Below, piece by piece: positions 1-6,423 of a DNA stretch of 10,361 bases. The translations under genes were made by a program, and so were the position numbers. A model generated the notes under the pieces. The model was given only the letters and a program-made list of their open reading frames with translations, was not told the DNA's origin and did no database searches. This DNA is from an uncultured Clostridia bacterium. Lineage in GTDB: Bacteria > Bacillota > Clostridia > Oscillospirales > CAG-272. The number at the start of each line of letters is the position of its first letter. Position 1 is the first letter of the stretch. The stretch covers positions 1 to 10,361 of the forward strand of contig CALBLD010000066.1 of the NCBI GenBank assembly GCA_937895775.1, given 5' to 3'.

Positions 1-1
1 T

Positions 2-682
2 CTTTCGATCGCTGCCGGCGTTGAATACTGCAGCCGCAACGACGACGGAACAATGAATCTGACCTTCAATGAAAACAACGTAACCCTTATCAACTTTATG
101 CAGGCTTGCTACGATCTTCTCAACAGCGGCTATGTATACAACTATGTCGGCGACTACAAGACCGCTCTTACCGACTTCGCGAGCGGCAACTCGGTATTTG
201 CAAGTGCACGTCTTAACCAGGCTGAGCTTTATCTGAGCGACATGCAGGACGAATACAGCATTATCCCCTGCCCGAAGCTTATCGAAACAGCAGATTACCG
301 TTCGTCCGTTCACGACGGCGTTCAGCTCTACGGTATCAACCGCTCCTCGTCCAGAATTGCGGCATCTGCTGCTACTCTTGAGCTTCTCGCTTACTACAGC
401 TACAAAGATATCCGTCCGGTATACTATGATACCGCCCTCAAGTATCTCTACTCCCGTGACCAGGGCGCAGCCGAGATGATCGACCTCATGAGCGAAAAAG
501 TTTACTCCGACTTCGTTTACATTTGGCAGTTCTGCTCCCAGTTCAACGGAATGGGCAACTTCCTGCGTTCGAACGTTACAGGAAGAAAGTTCGGTCAGAT
601 GCTTACACGTGTTTCCACAAAGTACAACGATGGTCTTACCGAAATTCAGGAAGACATCAAGGGACTTTCGGCAAACGAATAA
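2..682 (+). CDS. Extracellular solute-binding protein of a carbohydrate ABC transporter, C-terminal part
   Basis: The reading frame is open to the left edge, so 226 residues of the C-terminal part are present; signal peptide and lipobox lie outside. In Gram-positive bacteria this type of protein is a lipoprotein that captures sugars or oligosaccharides and hands them to a membrane permease. The visible sequence has the usual C-lobe layout of family 1 binding proteins: a stretch reading FASGNSVFASARLNQAELYL, then a short 'MQDEYSIIPCPK' segment typical of the crossover just before the ligand-facing loops, then an alpha-helical C-terminus ending in LSANE. The codons are rich in C-ending Tyr, Asn and Phe codons, as in strongly expressed genes (inference). 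A terminator follows 22 bases after the stop, so it is the last gene of its own unit. The substrate cannot be read from the sequence; a uronate or uronate-containing oligosaccharide is suggested only by the next operon. Confidence 0.82.
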   Translation, partial: LSIAAGVEYCSRNDDGTMNLTFNENNVTLINFMQACYDLLNSGYVYNYVGDYKTALTDFASGNSVFASARLNQAELYLSDMQDEYSIIPCPKLIETADYRSSVHDGVQLYGINRSSSRIAASAATLELLAYYSYKDIRPVYYDTALKYLYSRDQGAAEMIDLMSEKVYSDFVYIWQFCSQFNGMGNFLRSNVTGRKFGQMLTRVSTKYNDGLTEIQEDIKGLSANE

Positions 683-704
683 GCTGATTTCCGTTACGGA
701 ATTG

Positions 705-737
705 AAAAATGCAACCGCCCTGGCGGTTGCATTTTTT
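705..737 (+). terminator. Rho-independent terminator after the solute-binding protein gene
   Basis: A 15-bp perfect stem (705-719 with 722-736) has the GC-rich core GCAACCGCC / GGCGGTTGC. It is flanked by an A-run on the left and six T on the right, with a formal 2-nt loop that would open to four. It ends the transporter unit and separates it from the uronate operon. The A/T flanks are symmetric, so it could also stop transcription from the other direction. Confidence 0.92.
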
Positions 738-872
738 ATGCTATGCGTTAACGGACTGTCGGACAGTACAGGCATCTTTTTGGTGGAATTAAACAATATG
801 CGGTGGCGCAAATTGTTTAATTCCACTATTTTATTCTCTCTTTTGTTTAAAAAAACAAAAAAGTATTCCATT
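738..872. promoter_or_regulatory. Intergenic region with four consecutive inverted repeats (candidate operator cluster)
   Basis: No gene is seen in this stretch between the terminator and the operon promoter. It holds four perfect or nearly perfect dyads in order: CGTTAACG (746-753); ACTGTC-G-GACAGT (755-767); a long dyad with 15-bp arms at 783-797 and 812-826 plus a 4-bp inner stem; and TTTTGTTT / AAACAAAA (841-848 with 853-860). The octamer TTGTTTAA occurs at 813-820 and 843-850, and inverted at 789-796. TTCCA follows both direct copies, at 821-825 and 866-870. Such density just upstream of a catabolic promoter suggests binding sites for one or more regulators, but no known operator consensus (CRE, UxuR/ExuR, KdgR) could be matched with confidence. 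Confidence 0.5.
783..826. repeat. 44-nt interrupted inverted repeat (15-bp perfect arms)
   Basis: Arms GTGGAATTAAACAAT (783-797) and ATTGTTTAATTCCAC (812-826) are perfect reverse complements. Inside the 14-nt spacer, TGCG (799-802) pairs with CGCA (807-810) around a GTGG loop, leaving one A/A mismatch. It is followed by a T-rich but interrupted tract, so it is a poor terminator. It could be a large operator, a backup terminator or a remnant of a small mobile repeat; the operator reading is favoured by its place upstream of the promoter. Confidence 0.7.
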
Positions 873-894
873 TTGACAATGACTGTGCTATAAT
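866..894 (+). promoter_or_regulatory. Probable sigma-A promoter with extended -10 for the uronate operon
   Basis: TGCTATAAT (886-894) is a perfect extended -10 (TGnTATAAT). At 17 bp upstream lies a weak -35, TTCCAT (866-871). A consensus TTGACA is present at 873-878 but only 10 bp from the -10, too close to serve that box. Transcription would start near 900, giving a leader of about 47 nt that begins with a small hairpin (CGGCA 907-911 / TGCCG 917-921) and carries the AGAGGT ribosome binding site (934-939). The weak -35 fits a promoter that depends on an activator or is tightly controlled (inference). Confidence 0.62.
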
Positions 895-947
895 AAGCCA
901 TAGTTACGGCATTATTTGCCGAGCATCCGAAAAAGAGGTAGACTGAA

Positions 948-1505
948 ATGAAATACTATGAAATCAATGTAGCGGGACTCAAAAGAGCACTGCCGCTCTG
1001 TCCGGTAAACGACGAGCTTTACATTGCGGGATTTGTAATCTTCGGCGATCCCGAACTCACCGTCGCATGCGCGCGCGAGCTTCTCAAAAAGGCTCCCGAA
1101 TATGATGTTCTGATTACCGCAGAGGCAAAGGGCATCCCGCTTGCACACGAAATGGCAAGACAGAACGGAGATTCCAAGTACATAATCGCCCGCAAGGGAA
1201 AAAAGCTGTACATGACAGACGTATTCGGCGTCGAAGTTCATTCGATCACAACAATGGCAACACAGCATCTTTTCATTGACGGCAAGGATGCCGAAATGAT
1301 GAACGGGAAGCGTGTGCTTATTGTCGATGACGTTATATCCACAGGTCAGTCACTGCTTGCAATCGAAAAGCTGGTTGAGAAGGCAGGCGGAAACATTGTC
1401 GGAAGGATGGCAATCCTTGCCGAGGGAGAAGCTCAGGAGCGTCCCGACATCACATATCTTGAAAAGCTCCCGCTTTTCAATGCAAACGGCGACATAATAG
1501 GCTGA
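948..1505 (+). CDS. Phosphoribosyltransferase family protein (adenine phosphoribosyltransferase-like)
   Basis: A 185-residue protein of the type I PRTase fold. The PRPP-binding signature is clear: VLIVDDVISTGQS at residues 123-135, with the two acidic residues D127-D128 and the TGQS phosphate loop. An upstream EAKGIPLA segment (59-66) fits the pyrophosphate loop found in adenine and xanthine phosphoribosyltransferases. Known members join a nucleobase to PRPP in purine salvage, or serve as PRPP-sensing domains of regulators; here there is no DNA-binding extension, so an enzyme is more likely. The start has AGAGGT nine bases upstream of ATG. It is the first gene behind the promoter, only 17 bases before uxuA, so it should share the transcript. 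Why a PRPP enzyme heads a uronate operon is unclear. The family call is secure, the substrate is not. Confidence 0.88.
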   Translation: MKYYEINVAGLKRALPLCPVNDELYIAGFVIFGDPELTVACARELLKKAPEYDVLITAEAKGIPLAHEMARQNGDSKYIIARKGKKLYMTDVFGVEVHSITTMATQHLFIDGKDAEMMNGKRVLIVDDVISTGQSLLAIEKLVEKAGGNIVGRMAILAEGEAQERPDITYLEKLPLFNANGDIIG

Positions 1506-1522
1506 AAGGTAAAAACACAAAA

Positions 1523-2572
1523 ATGAAAATGACATTCAGGTGGTACGGCGAGTCCGATCCGATATCGCTTACCGACATAAAACAGATCCCGGGGATGACG
1601 GGCGTTGTAACCGCCGTTTATTCGGTACCGGTCGGCGAGGTCTGGAGCAATGAGGCGATCGAACGTCTCAAGGCCCTCTCAAACGATTCCGGACTTGAAA
1701 TGGAAGTCATCGAATCGGTTCCGGTTCACGAGGACATAAAGCTCGGTCTGCCCACAAGAGACAGATACATCGAAGCGTACTGTGAAAATGTCCGCCGTCT
1801 TGCCGCGCACGGTGTAAAATGCATCTGCTACAATTTCATGCCCGTATTTGACTGGCTCCGCACCGATCTGCACAGCAGAAACGCCGACGGCTCTAACTCA
1901 CTGTCATACGATCACAAAGCCATAACTTCGCTTGATCCGAAGAAGCTTTCGCTCCCCGGCTGGGATGAATCATACACTCCCGAGCAGATATCTTCGCTCA
2001 TCGGCGCATATTCGGGAATGTCGCATGACGATCTGTTTGCCAATCTCGTATATTTCCTCAAAGCGGTCATACCGGTCTGCGACGAGGTCGGAATGAACAT
2101 GGCAATTCATCCGGACGACCCGCCGTGGGATATTTTCGGCTTACCGCGCATCATTTCCCACAGAGAGGACTACATCCGCCTTTTCGAAGCCGTTCCGTCA
2201 AAGGCAAACGGAATAACCTTCTGCACCGGCTCGCTCGGCGCGGACAGTTCAAACGATCTTGTCTCGATGGCATACGAATTTGCGAAAGACGGAAGAATAC
2301 ATTTTGCGCACCTCAGAAACATTATCTACACGGGTGAGCGGTCGTTCGCCGAAACAGGGCATCTGTCGGCTGACGGATCACTTGATCTTTACGAAATCGT
2401 GAAGGCACTTCACGACGGCGGCTTTAACGGCTATGTACGCCCCGACCACGGAAGGAACATATGGGGCGAGGACGGCAAGCCGGGTTACGGTCTGTACGAC
2501 CGTGCGCTGGGTGCCGCATATCTCAACGGTCTTTTTGAAGCAGTAGAAAAGGCGGACAGCAAAAGGGGGTAA
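1523..2572 (+). CDS. uxuA: Mannonate dehydratase
   Basis: This enzyme removes water from D-mannonate to give 2-keto-3-deoxy-D-gluconate (EC 4.2.1.8) in the cytoplasmic hexuronate pathway. The 349 residues cover the whole TIM-barrel family and are close to the usual Gram-positive length; E. coli UxuA is longer. Diagnostic motifs appear in order: FRWYGESDPISL near the N-terminus, CYNFMPVFDWLRT (102-114), IHPDDPPWDIFG (195-206), NGITFCTGSLGA (229-240), HFAHLRN (260-266) and RPDHGR (306-311). By analogy with known UxuA structures the Mn2+ ligands should be H196, C234, H263 (or H260) and D308, all present. The nearest Shine-Dalgarno (GAAAGG, 1504-1508) overlaps the end of the preceding gene and is rather far from ATG 1523, so coupled translation is likely. 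The in-frame ATG at 1529 is even further away and was not chosen. Confidence 0.95.
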   Translation: MKMTFRWYGESDPISLTDIKQIPGMTGVVTAVYSVPVGEVWSNEAIERLKALSNDSGLEMEVIESVPVHEDIKLGLPTRDRYIEAYCENVRRLAAHGVKCICYNFMPVFDWLRTDLHSRNADGSNSLSYDHKAITSLDPKKLSLPGWDESYTPEQISSLIGAYSGMSHDDLFANLVYFLKAVIPVCDEVGMNMAIHPDDPPWDIFGLPRIISHREDYIRLFEAVPSKANGITFCTGSLGADSSNDLVSMAYEFAKDGRIHFAHLRNIIYTGERSFAETGHLSADGSLDLYEIVKALHDGGFNGYVRPDHGRNIWGEDGKPGYGLYDRALGAAYLNGLFEAVEKADSKRG

Positions 2573-2602
2573 AAATCCCTTTTGGTACTTTTGCAAAAGT
2601 AC
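2561..2602. repeat. Palindromic spacer element between uxuA and uxuB
   Basis: Two hairpins lie side by side. AAAAGGG (2561-2567) pairs with CCCTTTT (2577-2583) across the uxuA stop codon, and an 18-bp perfect palindrome with arms GTACTTTTG / CAAAAGTAC fills 2585-2602. GCAAAAG at 2559-2565 can alternatively pair with CTTTTGC at 2588-2594, so the structures can compete. No U-tract follows, so it is not a clear terminator. It sits in the longest spacer of the operon (70 nt) and may be a processing or stability element, or a copy of a dispersed intergenic repeat. Confidence 0.6.
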
Positions 2603-2642
2603 GATAGAAAATCCGTAATTTCCGGGAAAGGAAGCAATACAA

Positions 2643-3488
2643 ATGAACAAAAGAGTAAACATACCATTCAGCGTTGACCTTACAGACAAGGTTGTTGCGA
2701 TAACTGGTGCGGGCGGCGTTCTCATGAGCCGCTTTGCCGAGGCACTTGCCGAATGCGGTGCGAAGGTAGCCATTCTTGACATTGATGAGGCGGCGGCAAA
2801 ACGGGTTGCCGCTGCAATCGGTGAAAATGCGATAGCGATAAAGACCGACTGTCTGAACAAGGATTCGATCATCGCCGCAAAAGAGCTGATCGAAAGCAGA
2901 TTCGGAAAGGTAAACTTTCTCATAAACGGTGCGGGCGGAAACAATCCCCGCGCCACGACCGACAACGAATACATGACCCCGAATCTTCCTGACGAAGTGA
3001 AAAGCTTTTTCGATCTTTCGTCCGACGGTCTTGAATTTGTATTCAGACTCAACATTGTTTCGGCATTCCTCGTGACGCAGGTTTTTGCCGAATCGATGGT
3101 AAAAACGGGCGGGAACATCATCAACATTTCGTCGATGAATGCATTCAGACCGCTCACCAAGATTCCGGCATATTCTGCCGCAAAGGCGGGCATATCCAAC
3201 TTCACGCAGTGGCTTGCGGTTCATTTTGCTCCGGTAAACATCAGAGTCAACGCAATCGCCCCGGGATTCTTTGTAACAAATCAGAACCGTGCGCTCCTTT
3301 ACGACGAAAACGGCAATCCGACCGCACGAACCGAAAAGATTCTTGCCCACACCCCGCTGGGGCGTTTCGGAGAGGTTGACGATCTTATAGGCGCACTTCT
3401 CTGGCTGTCCGACGACCGCGCAAGCGGATTTGTTACCGGAACGGTCATTCCGGTAGACGGCGGATTTGCCGCATACAGCGGAGTCTGA
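2643..3488 (+). CDS. uxuB: SDR-family D-mannonate oxidoreductase (fructuronate reductase)
   Basis: A classical short-chain dehydrogenase of 281 residues, predicted to reduce D-fructuronate to D-mannonate with NAD(P)H, just upstream of UxuA in the pathway. It resembles the SDR type of UxuB seen in Bacillus (YjmF), not the unrelated polyol-dehydrogenase type of E. coli. Visible SDR elements: TGAGGVLM nucleotide-binding loop (21-28), D46 after the second strand (favouring NAD), NGAG (95-98), N137, and the catalytic set S164, Y177, K181 in YSAAK; PG near 207-208 and the usual C-terminal VDGG. The last residue of the loop is Met where most SDRs have Gly; UxuB-type proteins vary at this place. A good ribosome binding site (AAAGGA, 2627-2632) stands ten bases before ATG. 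Substrate is inferred from the genes on both sides; a general sugar-acid dehydrogenase is the alternative. Confidence 0.85.
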   Translation: MNKRVNIPFSVDLTDKVVAITGAGGVLMSRFAEALAECGAKVAILDIDEAAAKRVAAAIGENAIAIKTDCLNKDSIIAAKELIESRFGKVNFLINGAGGNNPRATTDNEYMTPNLPDEVKSFFDLSSDGLEFVFRLNIVSAFLVTQVFAESMVKTGGNIINISSMNAFRPLTKIPAYSAAKAGISNFTQWLAVHFAPVNIRVNAIAPGFFVTNQNRALLYDENGNPTARTEKILAHTPLGRFGEVDDLIGALLWLSDDRASGFVTGTVIPVDGGFAAYSGV

Positions 3489-3515
3489 ATAAAACGAACG
3501 GAGAATACAGTAAAA

Positions 3516-4130
3516 ATGGAAGCACTTGAAGCAATCAGGCAAACACGTATAGTACCTGTCGTAACATTTCACAAACCCGAAAGCATCCTCCCGACCTTCG
3601 GAGCCATGCTCAGCGGCAAACTCCCGGTTGCGGAGATAACCTTCCGCACCGAATTTGCCGCGGAAGCCATAAAGCTCGGAGCCATGACCTTCCCGGACAT
3701 GGCAGTCGGAGCGGGGACGGTGACCAGAGCATCGCAGGCGGAAGCGGCGATCGAATGCGGAGCGAAATTCATTGTAAGTCCCGGCTATTCGGAGCAGGTA
3801 CACGACATATGCATCGGCGCGGACATCCCGTACATTCCCGGATGCGTAACGCCGACCGAGATCATGAATGTACTCGATCACGGAATTGAACTTATAAAAT
3901 TCTTTCCGTCAGAGCAGTACGGCGGACTCAAAACGATAAAGGCACTGTCTGCCGCTTTCCCTCAGGTGACCTTTATGCCGACCGGCGGCATAAACGAATC
4001 AAATCTGATCGAATATCTGTCCAATCCGAGAGTCGTCGCCTGCGGCGGATCATTCATGATGAGCGGAAGCTATGACGACATTGCGGCAAAATGTGCAAAT
4101 GCGGTCGGACTTGTGAACTCGCTCAAATAA
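3516..4130 (+). CDS. eda: 2-keto-3-deoxy-6-phosphogluconate (KDPG/KHG) aldolase
   Basis: This class I aldolase splits KDPG into pyruvate and glyceraldehyde-3-phosphate, the last step of the route encoded here. At 204 residues it has the normal length of the family. Key residues are visible: E40 in AEITFRT (general base, equivalent to E45 of E. coli Eda), the GAGTV loop (65-69), PGCVTPTEI (108-116), the Schiff-base lysine K128 in ELIKFFPSE, and the phosphate-binding PTGGI (155-159) with GGS (177-179) further on. GGAG (3500-3503) lies 12 bases before ATG. It follows uxuB by 27 bases and precedes kdgK, the enzyme that makes its substrate, by 24 bases. Some family members also cleave 2-keto-4-hydroxyglutarate, which the sequence cannot exclude. 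Confidence 0.95.
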   Translation: MEALEAIRQTRIVPVVTFHKPESILPTFGAMLSGKLPVAEITFRTEFAAEAIKLGAMTFPDMAVGAGTVTRASQAEAAIECGAKFIVSPGYSEQVHDICIGADIPYIPGCVTPTEIMNVLDHGIELIKFFPSEQYGGLKTIKALSAAFPQVTFMPTGGINESNLIEYLSNPRVVACGGSFMMSGSYDDIAAKCANAVGLVNSLK

Positions 4131-4132
4131 AA

Positions 4133-4154
4133 GAAAGGCAAAACTATTTGCAAA
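4133..4154 (+). promoter_or_regulatory. Ribosome binding site of kdgK with a hairpin in the spacer
   Basis: The Shine-Dalgarno GAAAGG (4133-4138) is 16 bases from the ATG at 4155, longer than usual. GCAAA (4138-4142) can pair with TTTGC (4147-4151) around an ACTA loop, which would bring the two signals closer in space. An in-frame ATT at 4146 would have ideal spacing but is a very rare start codon, so ATG is kept. Confidence 0.4.
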
Positions 4155-5168
4155 ATGACAGACATAATTACATTCGGAGAGCTCCTGCTCAGGCTGTCCC
4201 CCGCAGGAGCCAAGCGGATAATACAGGCAGACAGCTTTGATGCCTGCTTCGGCGGTTGCGAAGCAAATGTTGCGGTATCGGCGTCCTGCATGGGGCTTAA
4301 AACGGCGTTTGTATCAAAAATCCCGTCCGGTCTGCTCGGCGATGCCGCGATTGCGGCTATACGCAAATACGGCGTTGACTGCGACAGGGTTGTGCGCGGC
4401 GGAAACAGACTGGGTATCTACTATCTTGAAAAGGGTGCGGACGCACGTCCGTCCCGCGTGGTCTACGACCGTGCGGGTAGTTCGATAGCCGAATCCGACG
4501 AATCGGAATTTGACTGGGACACTCTCCTTTTGGACACGAAAGCGATACATCTGTCGGGCATCACACCCGCTCTGTCCGAGAGCTGTCGGAAAGAAGTCTC
4601 GGATGCCGTTGCGGCGGCAAAGAGGCACGGCGTCACGGTATCCTTTGATCTGAACTTCAGAGGCAAGCTGTGGTCTGCCGAAAAAGCAGGCAGCTGCATT
4701 TCCGGACTTATCCCCGGCATTGACATACTCATTGCAAACGAGGAACACTGCAAAATACTCTTCGGCGTAGCGGCGGACGACATCAAAGACGAGCATGAAA
4801 GAATCATTGCCGTTGCAAAACAAATGTCCGAGCGATTCGGAATCGCAAAAGTGGTAATCACGATGAGAAAAAGCATCTCCTCCTTCGACAACTGCTTTTC
4901 TGCAATGCTGTACGATCGTGATCTTGGCGAAAGCTTTTTCTCGGTCGAATATCCGATACACATAGTGGACAGAGTCGGCGGCGGCGATGCGTTTGCCGCA
5001 GGTCTGCTCTATTGCGTACTTACCGGAAAAGATCCGAAATATACGATCGAATATGCGGCGGCGGCAGGAGTGCTGAAGCACTCGATAGAAGGCGATTTCA
5101 GTACCGCTGCGTCGGGCGAGATCGACGAACTCGTAAGAAACGGCAGATCGGGCAGACTTGCAAGGTAA
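4155..5168 (+). CDS. kdgK: 2-keto-3-deoxygluconate kinase (PfkB family)
   Basis: A PfkB/ribokinase-type sugar kinase of 337 residues, predicted to phosphorylate 2-keto-3-deoxygluconate with ATP to KDPG in the cytoplasm. The N-terminal part has ITFGELLLRLSP and FGGCEANVA (32-40), typical of KDG kinases. The second PfkB signature DRVGGGDAFAAGLLY is at 272-286, with anion hole GGGD (275-278) and catalytic base D278. SFDLNFRGKLW (163-173) resembles the DxNxRxxLW segment of KdgK proteins, a good sign that the substrate is a keto-deoxy acid and not ribose or fructose. Placement between eda and the oxidoreductase supports the call; with UxuA and Eda it completes the route. A keto-deoxygalactonate kinase role is possible if the operon also serves galacturonate. 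Confidence 0.9.
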   Translation: MTDIITFGELLLRLSPAGAKRIIQADSFDACFGGCEANVAVSASCMGLKTAFVSKIPSGLLGDAAIAAIRKYGVDCDRVVRGGNRLGIYYLEKGADARPSRVVYDRAGSSIAESDESEFDWDTLLLDTKAIHLSGITPALSESCRKEVSDAVAAAKRHGVTVSFDLNFRGKLWSAEKAGSCISGLIPGIDILIANEEHCKILFGVAADDIKDEHERIIAVAKQMSERFGIAKVVITMRKSISSFDNCFSAMLYDRDLGESFFSVEYPIHIVDRVGGGDAFAAGLLYCVLTGKDPKYTIEYAAAAGVLKHSIEGDFSTAASGEIDELVRNGRSGRLAR

Positions 5169-5184
5169 TCCCAAGAGGTAGGTT

Positions 5185-6375
5185 ATGGATACAACTGAAA
5201 ACCGTGTAGTCAGATTCGGTATAGTCGGCATAGGCAACATGGGTTCGGCACATGCGATGAATCTGTACAAAGGCAGAGTCAGGGGCGGAGTACTTACTGC
5301 GGTCTGCGACATTGATCCGCTCCGTCTTGAATTTGCAGAAGAGCATTTTCCGGAGGTTGCGCGCTTTTCCGATCATCTTTCCATGTTCGGGTCGGGACTT
5401 GTCGATGCGGCCATCATTGCCACCCCCCATTATTTTCATCCGCCGATAGCGATTTCGGCGTTTGAAAACGGTCTCAATGTCATGACCGAAAAGCCCGCGG
5501 GCGTCTGCTGTTCGGCTGTACTTGATATGAACAGCGCAGCCGAAAAATCGGGAAAGAAATTCGGCATAATGTTCAATCAGCGAACCGATCCGCTATTTAT
5601 CAAGGCAAAAAAGACGGTGGAATCGGGTGCGCTCGGGGTTCCCAAGCGTCTGAACTGGATAATTACCAACTGGTACCGCACGCAAAGCTATTACAACAGC
5701 GGCTCGTGGCGCGGGACGTTTTCGGGTGAAGGCGGCGGGGTACTGCTCAATCAGGCACCCCACAATCTTGACATCCTGCAATGGATATTCGGCATGCCGC
5801 AAAGAGTATTTGCGACATGCGACGAGGGACACTATCACAACGTCGAAGTCGAAGACCGTGCAACCATAATAATGGATTATGCAGGCGGTGCGCAGGCGCA
5901 GTTTATCACGACCACGGGCGAATATCCGGGTACAAACAGGCTTGAAATCGTCGGTGACCGCGGAAAGCTCGTTATCGAATCGGGAAAGATCACCTTTTAC
6001 ATGCTTGACTTTTCCGAACGCGAATATTGCTTTTCGGCTGTCGATTCGTCCTGCACCATAAAACCGACCGTCAGCGAATATACCGCCGATCCTGTTCCCA
6101 ATGCCCATGCGGAGGTTCTTTCGGCATTTGCAATGTCGATTCTGAACGATACGCCGCCGATTGCCGACGGCAGAGAGGGCATAAACATGCTGACTCTCGC
6201 AAATGCCGCGTATCTCTCTTCGTGGACCGGCTCGTGGGTCAATCTTCCCATGGACAATGCTCTGTTCGACGATATGCTCGCAAAAAAGCGTGAAACATCC
6301 GCCAAAACCGCAGGTACAGCCGCCGGAAGCAACGCAAACGGAGAAATAAGCAGCCGCTGGAAGGTCAACTGGTAA
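5185..6375 (+). CDS. Gfo/Idh/MocA family oxidoreductase
   Basis: A 396-residue NAD(P)-dependent oxidoreductase. The Rossmann loop is VGIGNMG (14-20), followed by CDIDPLR (41-47), where the acidic residue at the end of the second strand suggests NAD. The family signature EKP is at 102-104, and the C-terminal domain carries GEGGGVLLNQAPHNLDI (181-197) with H193 as the probable catalytic histidine. The last 35 or so residues are Ala/Thr/Gly/Asn-rich and low in complexity, ending RWKVNW; this is longer than the usual end of the family. AAGAGG (5173-5178) sits six bases before ATG, and the gap to kdgK is 16 bases, so it is the last gene of the operon. No step of the known route needs it. It could oxidise or reduce a sugar that feeds uronate or mannonate into the pathway, or act on an amino or deoxy sugar. 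The substrate is unknown. Confidence 0.9.
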   Translation: MDTTENRVVRFGIVGIGNMGSAHAMNLYKGRVRGGVLTAVCDIDPLRLEFAEEHFPEVARFSDHLSMFGSGLVDAAIIATPHYFHPPIAISAFENGLNVMTEKPAGVCCSAVLDMNSAAEKSGKKFGIMFNQRTDPLFIKAKKTVESGALGVPKRLNWIITNWYRTQSYYNSGSWRGTFSGEGGGVLLNQAPHNLDILQWIFGMPQRVFATCDEGHYHNVEVEDRATIIMDYAGGAQAQFITTTGEYPGTNRLEIVGDRGKLVIESGKITFYMLDFSEREYCFSAVDSSCTIKPTVSEYTADPVPNAHAEVLSAFAMSILNDTPPIADGREGINMLTLANAAYLSSWTGSWVNLPMDNALFDDMLAKKRETSAKTAGTAAGSNANGEISSRWKVNW

Positions 6376-6386
6376 CACAAAACATA

Positions 6387-6423
6387 AAAACATACCGGAC
6401 GGAATTTCCGTCCGGTATGTTTT
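6387..6423. terminator. Bidirectional terminator shared by the operon and the phage gene block
   Basis: ACATACCGGACGG (6390-6402) pairs with CCGTCCGGTATGT (6408-6420), and A/T flanks lengthen the stem to about 17 bp (6387-6423) with a tiny loop. The T-run on the + strand (6420-6423) is short, while the - strand has a T-rich tract below the stem (A-rich 6380-6390 on +). It ends the uronate operon from the left and the phage block from the right. The TAA stop of the last phage gene (6424-6422 on -) overlaps the base of the stem. Confidence 0.88.

Noticed and set aside
783..840. The 44-nt dyad as a second Rho-independent terminator
   Set aside because: The tract after the stem is interrupted by A and C, and a much better terminator stands at 705-737; kept as a repeat or candidate operator instead.
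609..893. 94-codon + strand frame overlapping the end of the solute-binding gene
   Set aside because: It reads through a strong terminator and the regulatory dyads; its product is a non-descript sequence in a different frame from the real gene.
873..894. TTGACA paired with TATAAT as a standard promoter
   Set aside because: The spacer is only 10 bp instead of about 17, so the two boxes cannot act together; the extended -10 reading is preferred.
2523..3881. Long open frame (452 codons) on the - strand opposite uxuB and eda
   Set aside because: It lies fully antisense to two clear enzyme genes, is Arg/Cys/Tyr-rich with no recognisable domain, and has no supporting ribosome binding site. It is a by-product of codon bias in the real genes.
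4314..5312. Open frame of 332 codons on the - strand opposite kdgK
   Set aside because: It is antisense to a well supported PfkB kinase and the start of the Gfo/Idh gene, with unusual composition and no family features.
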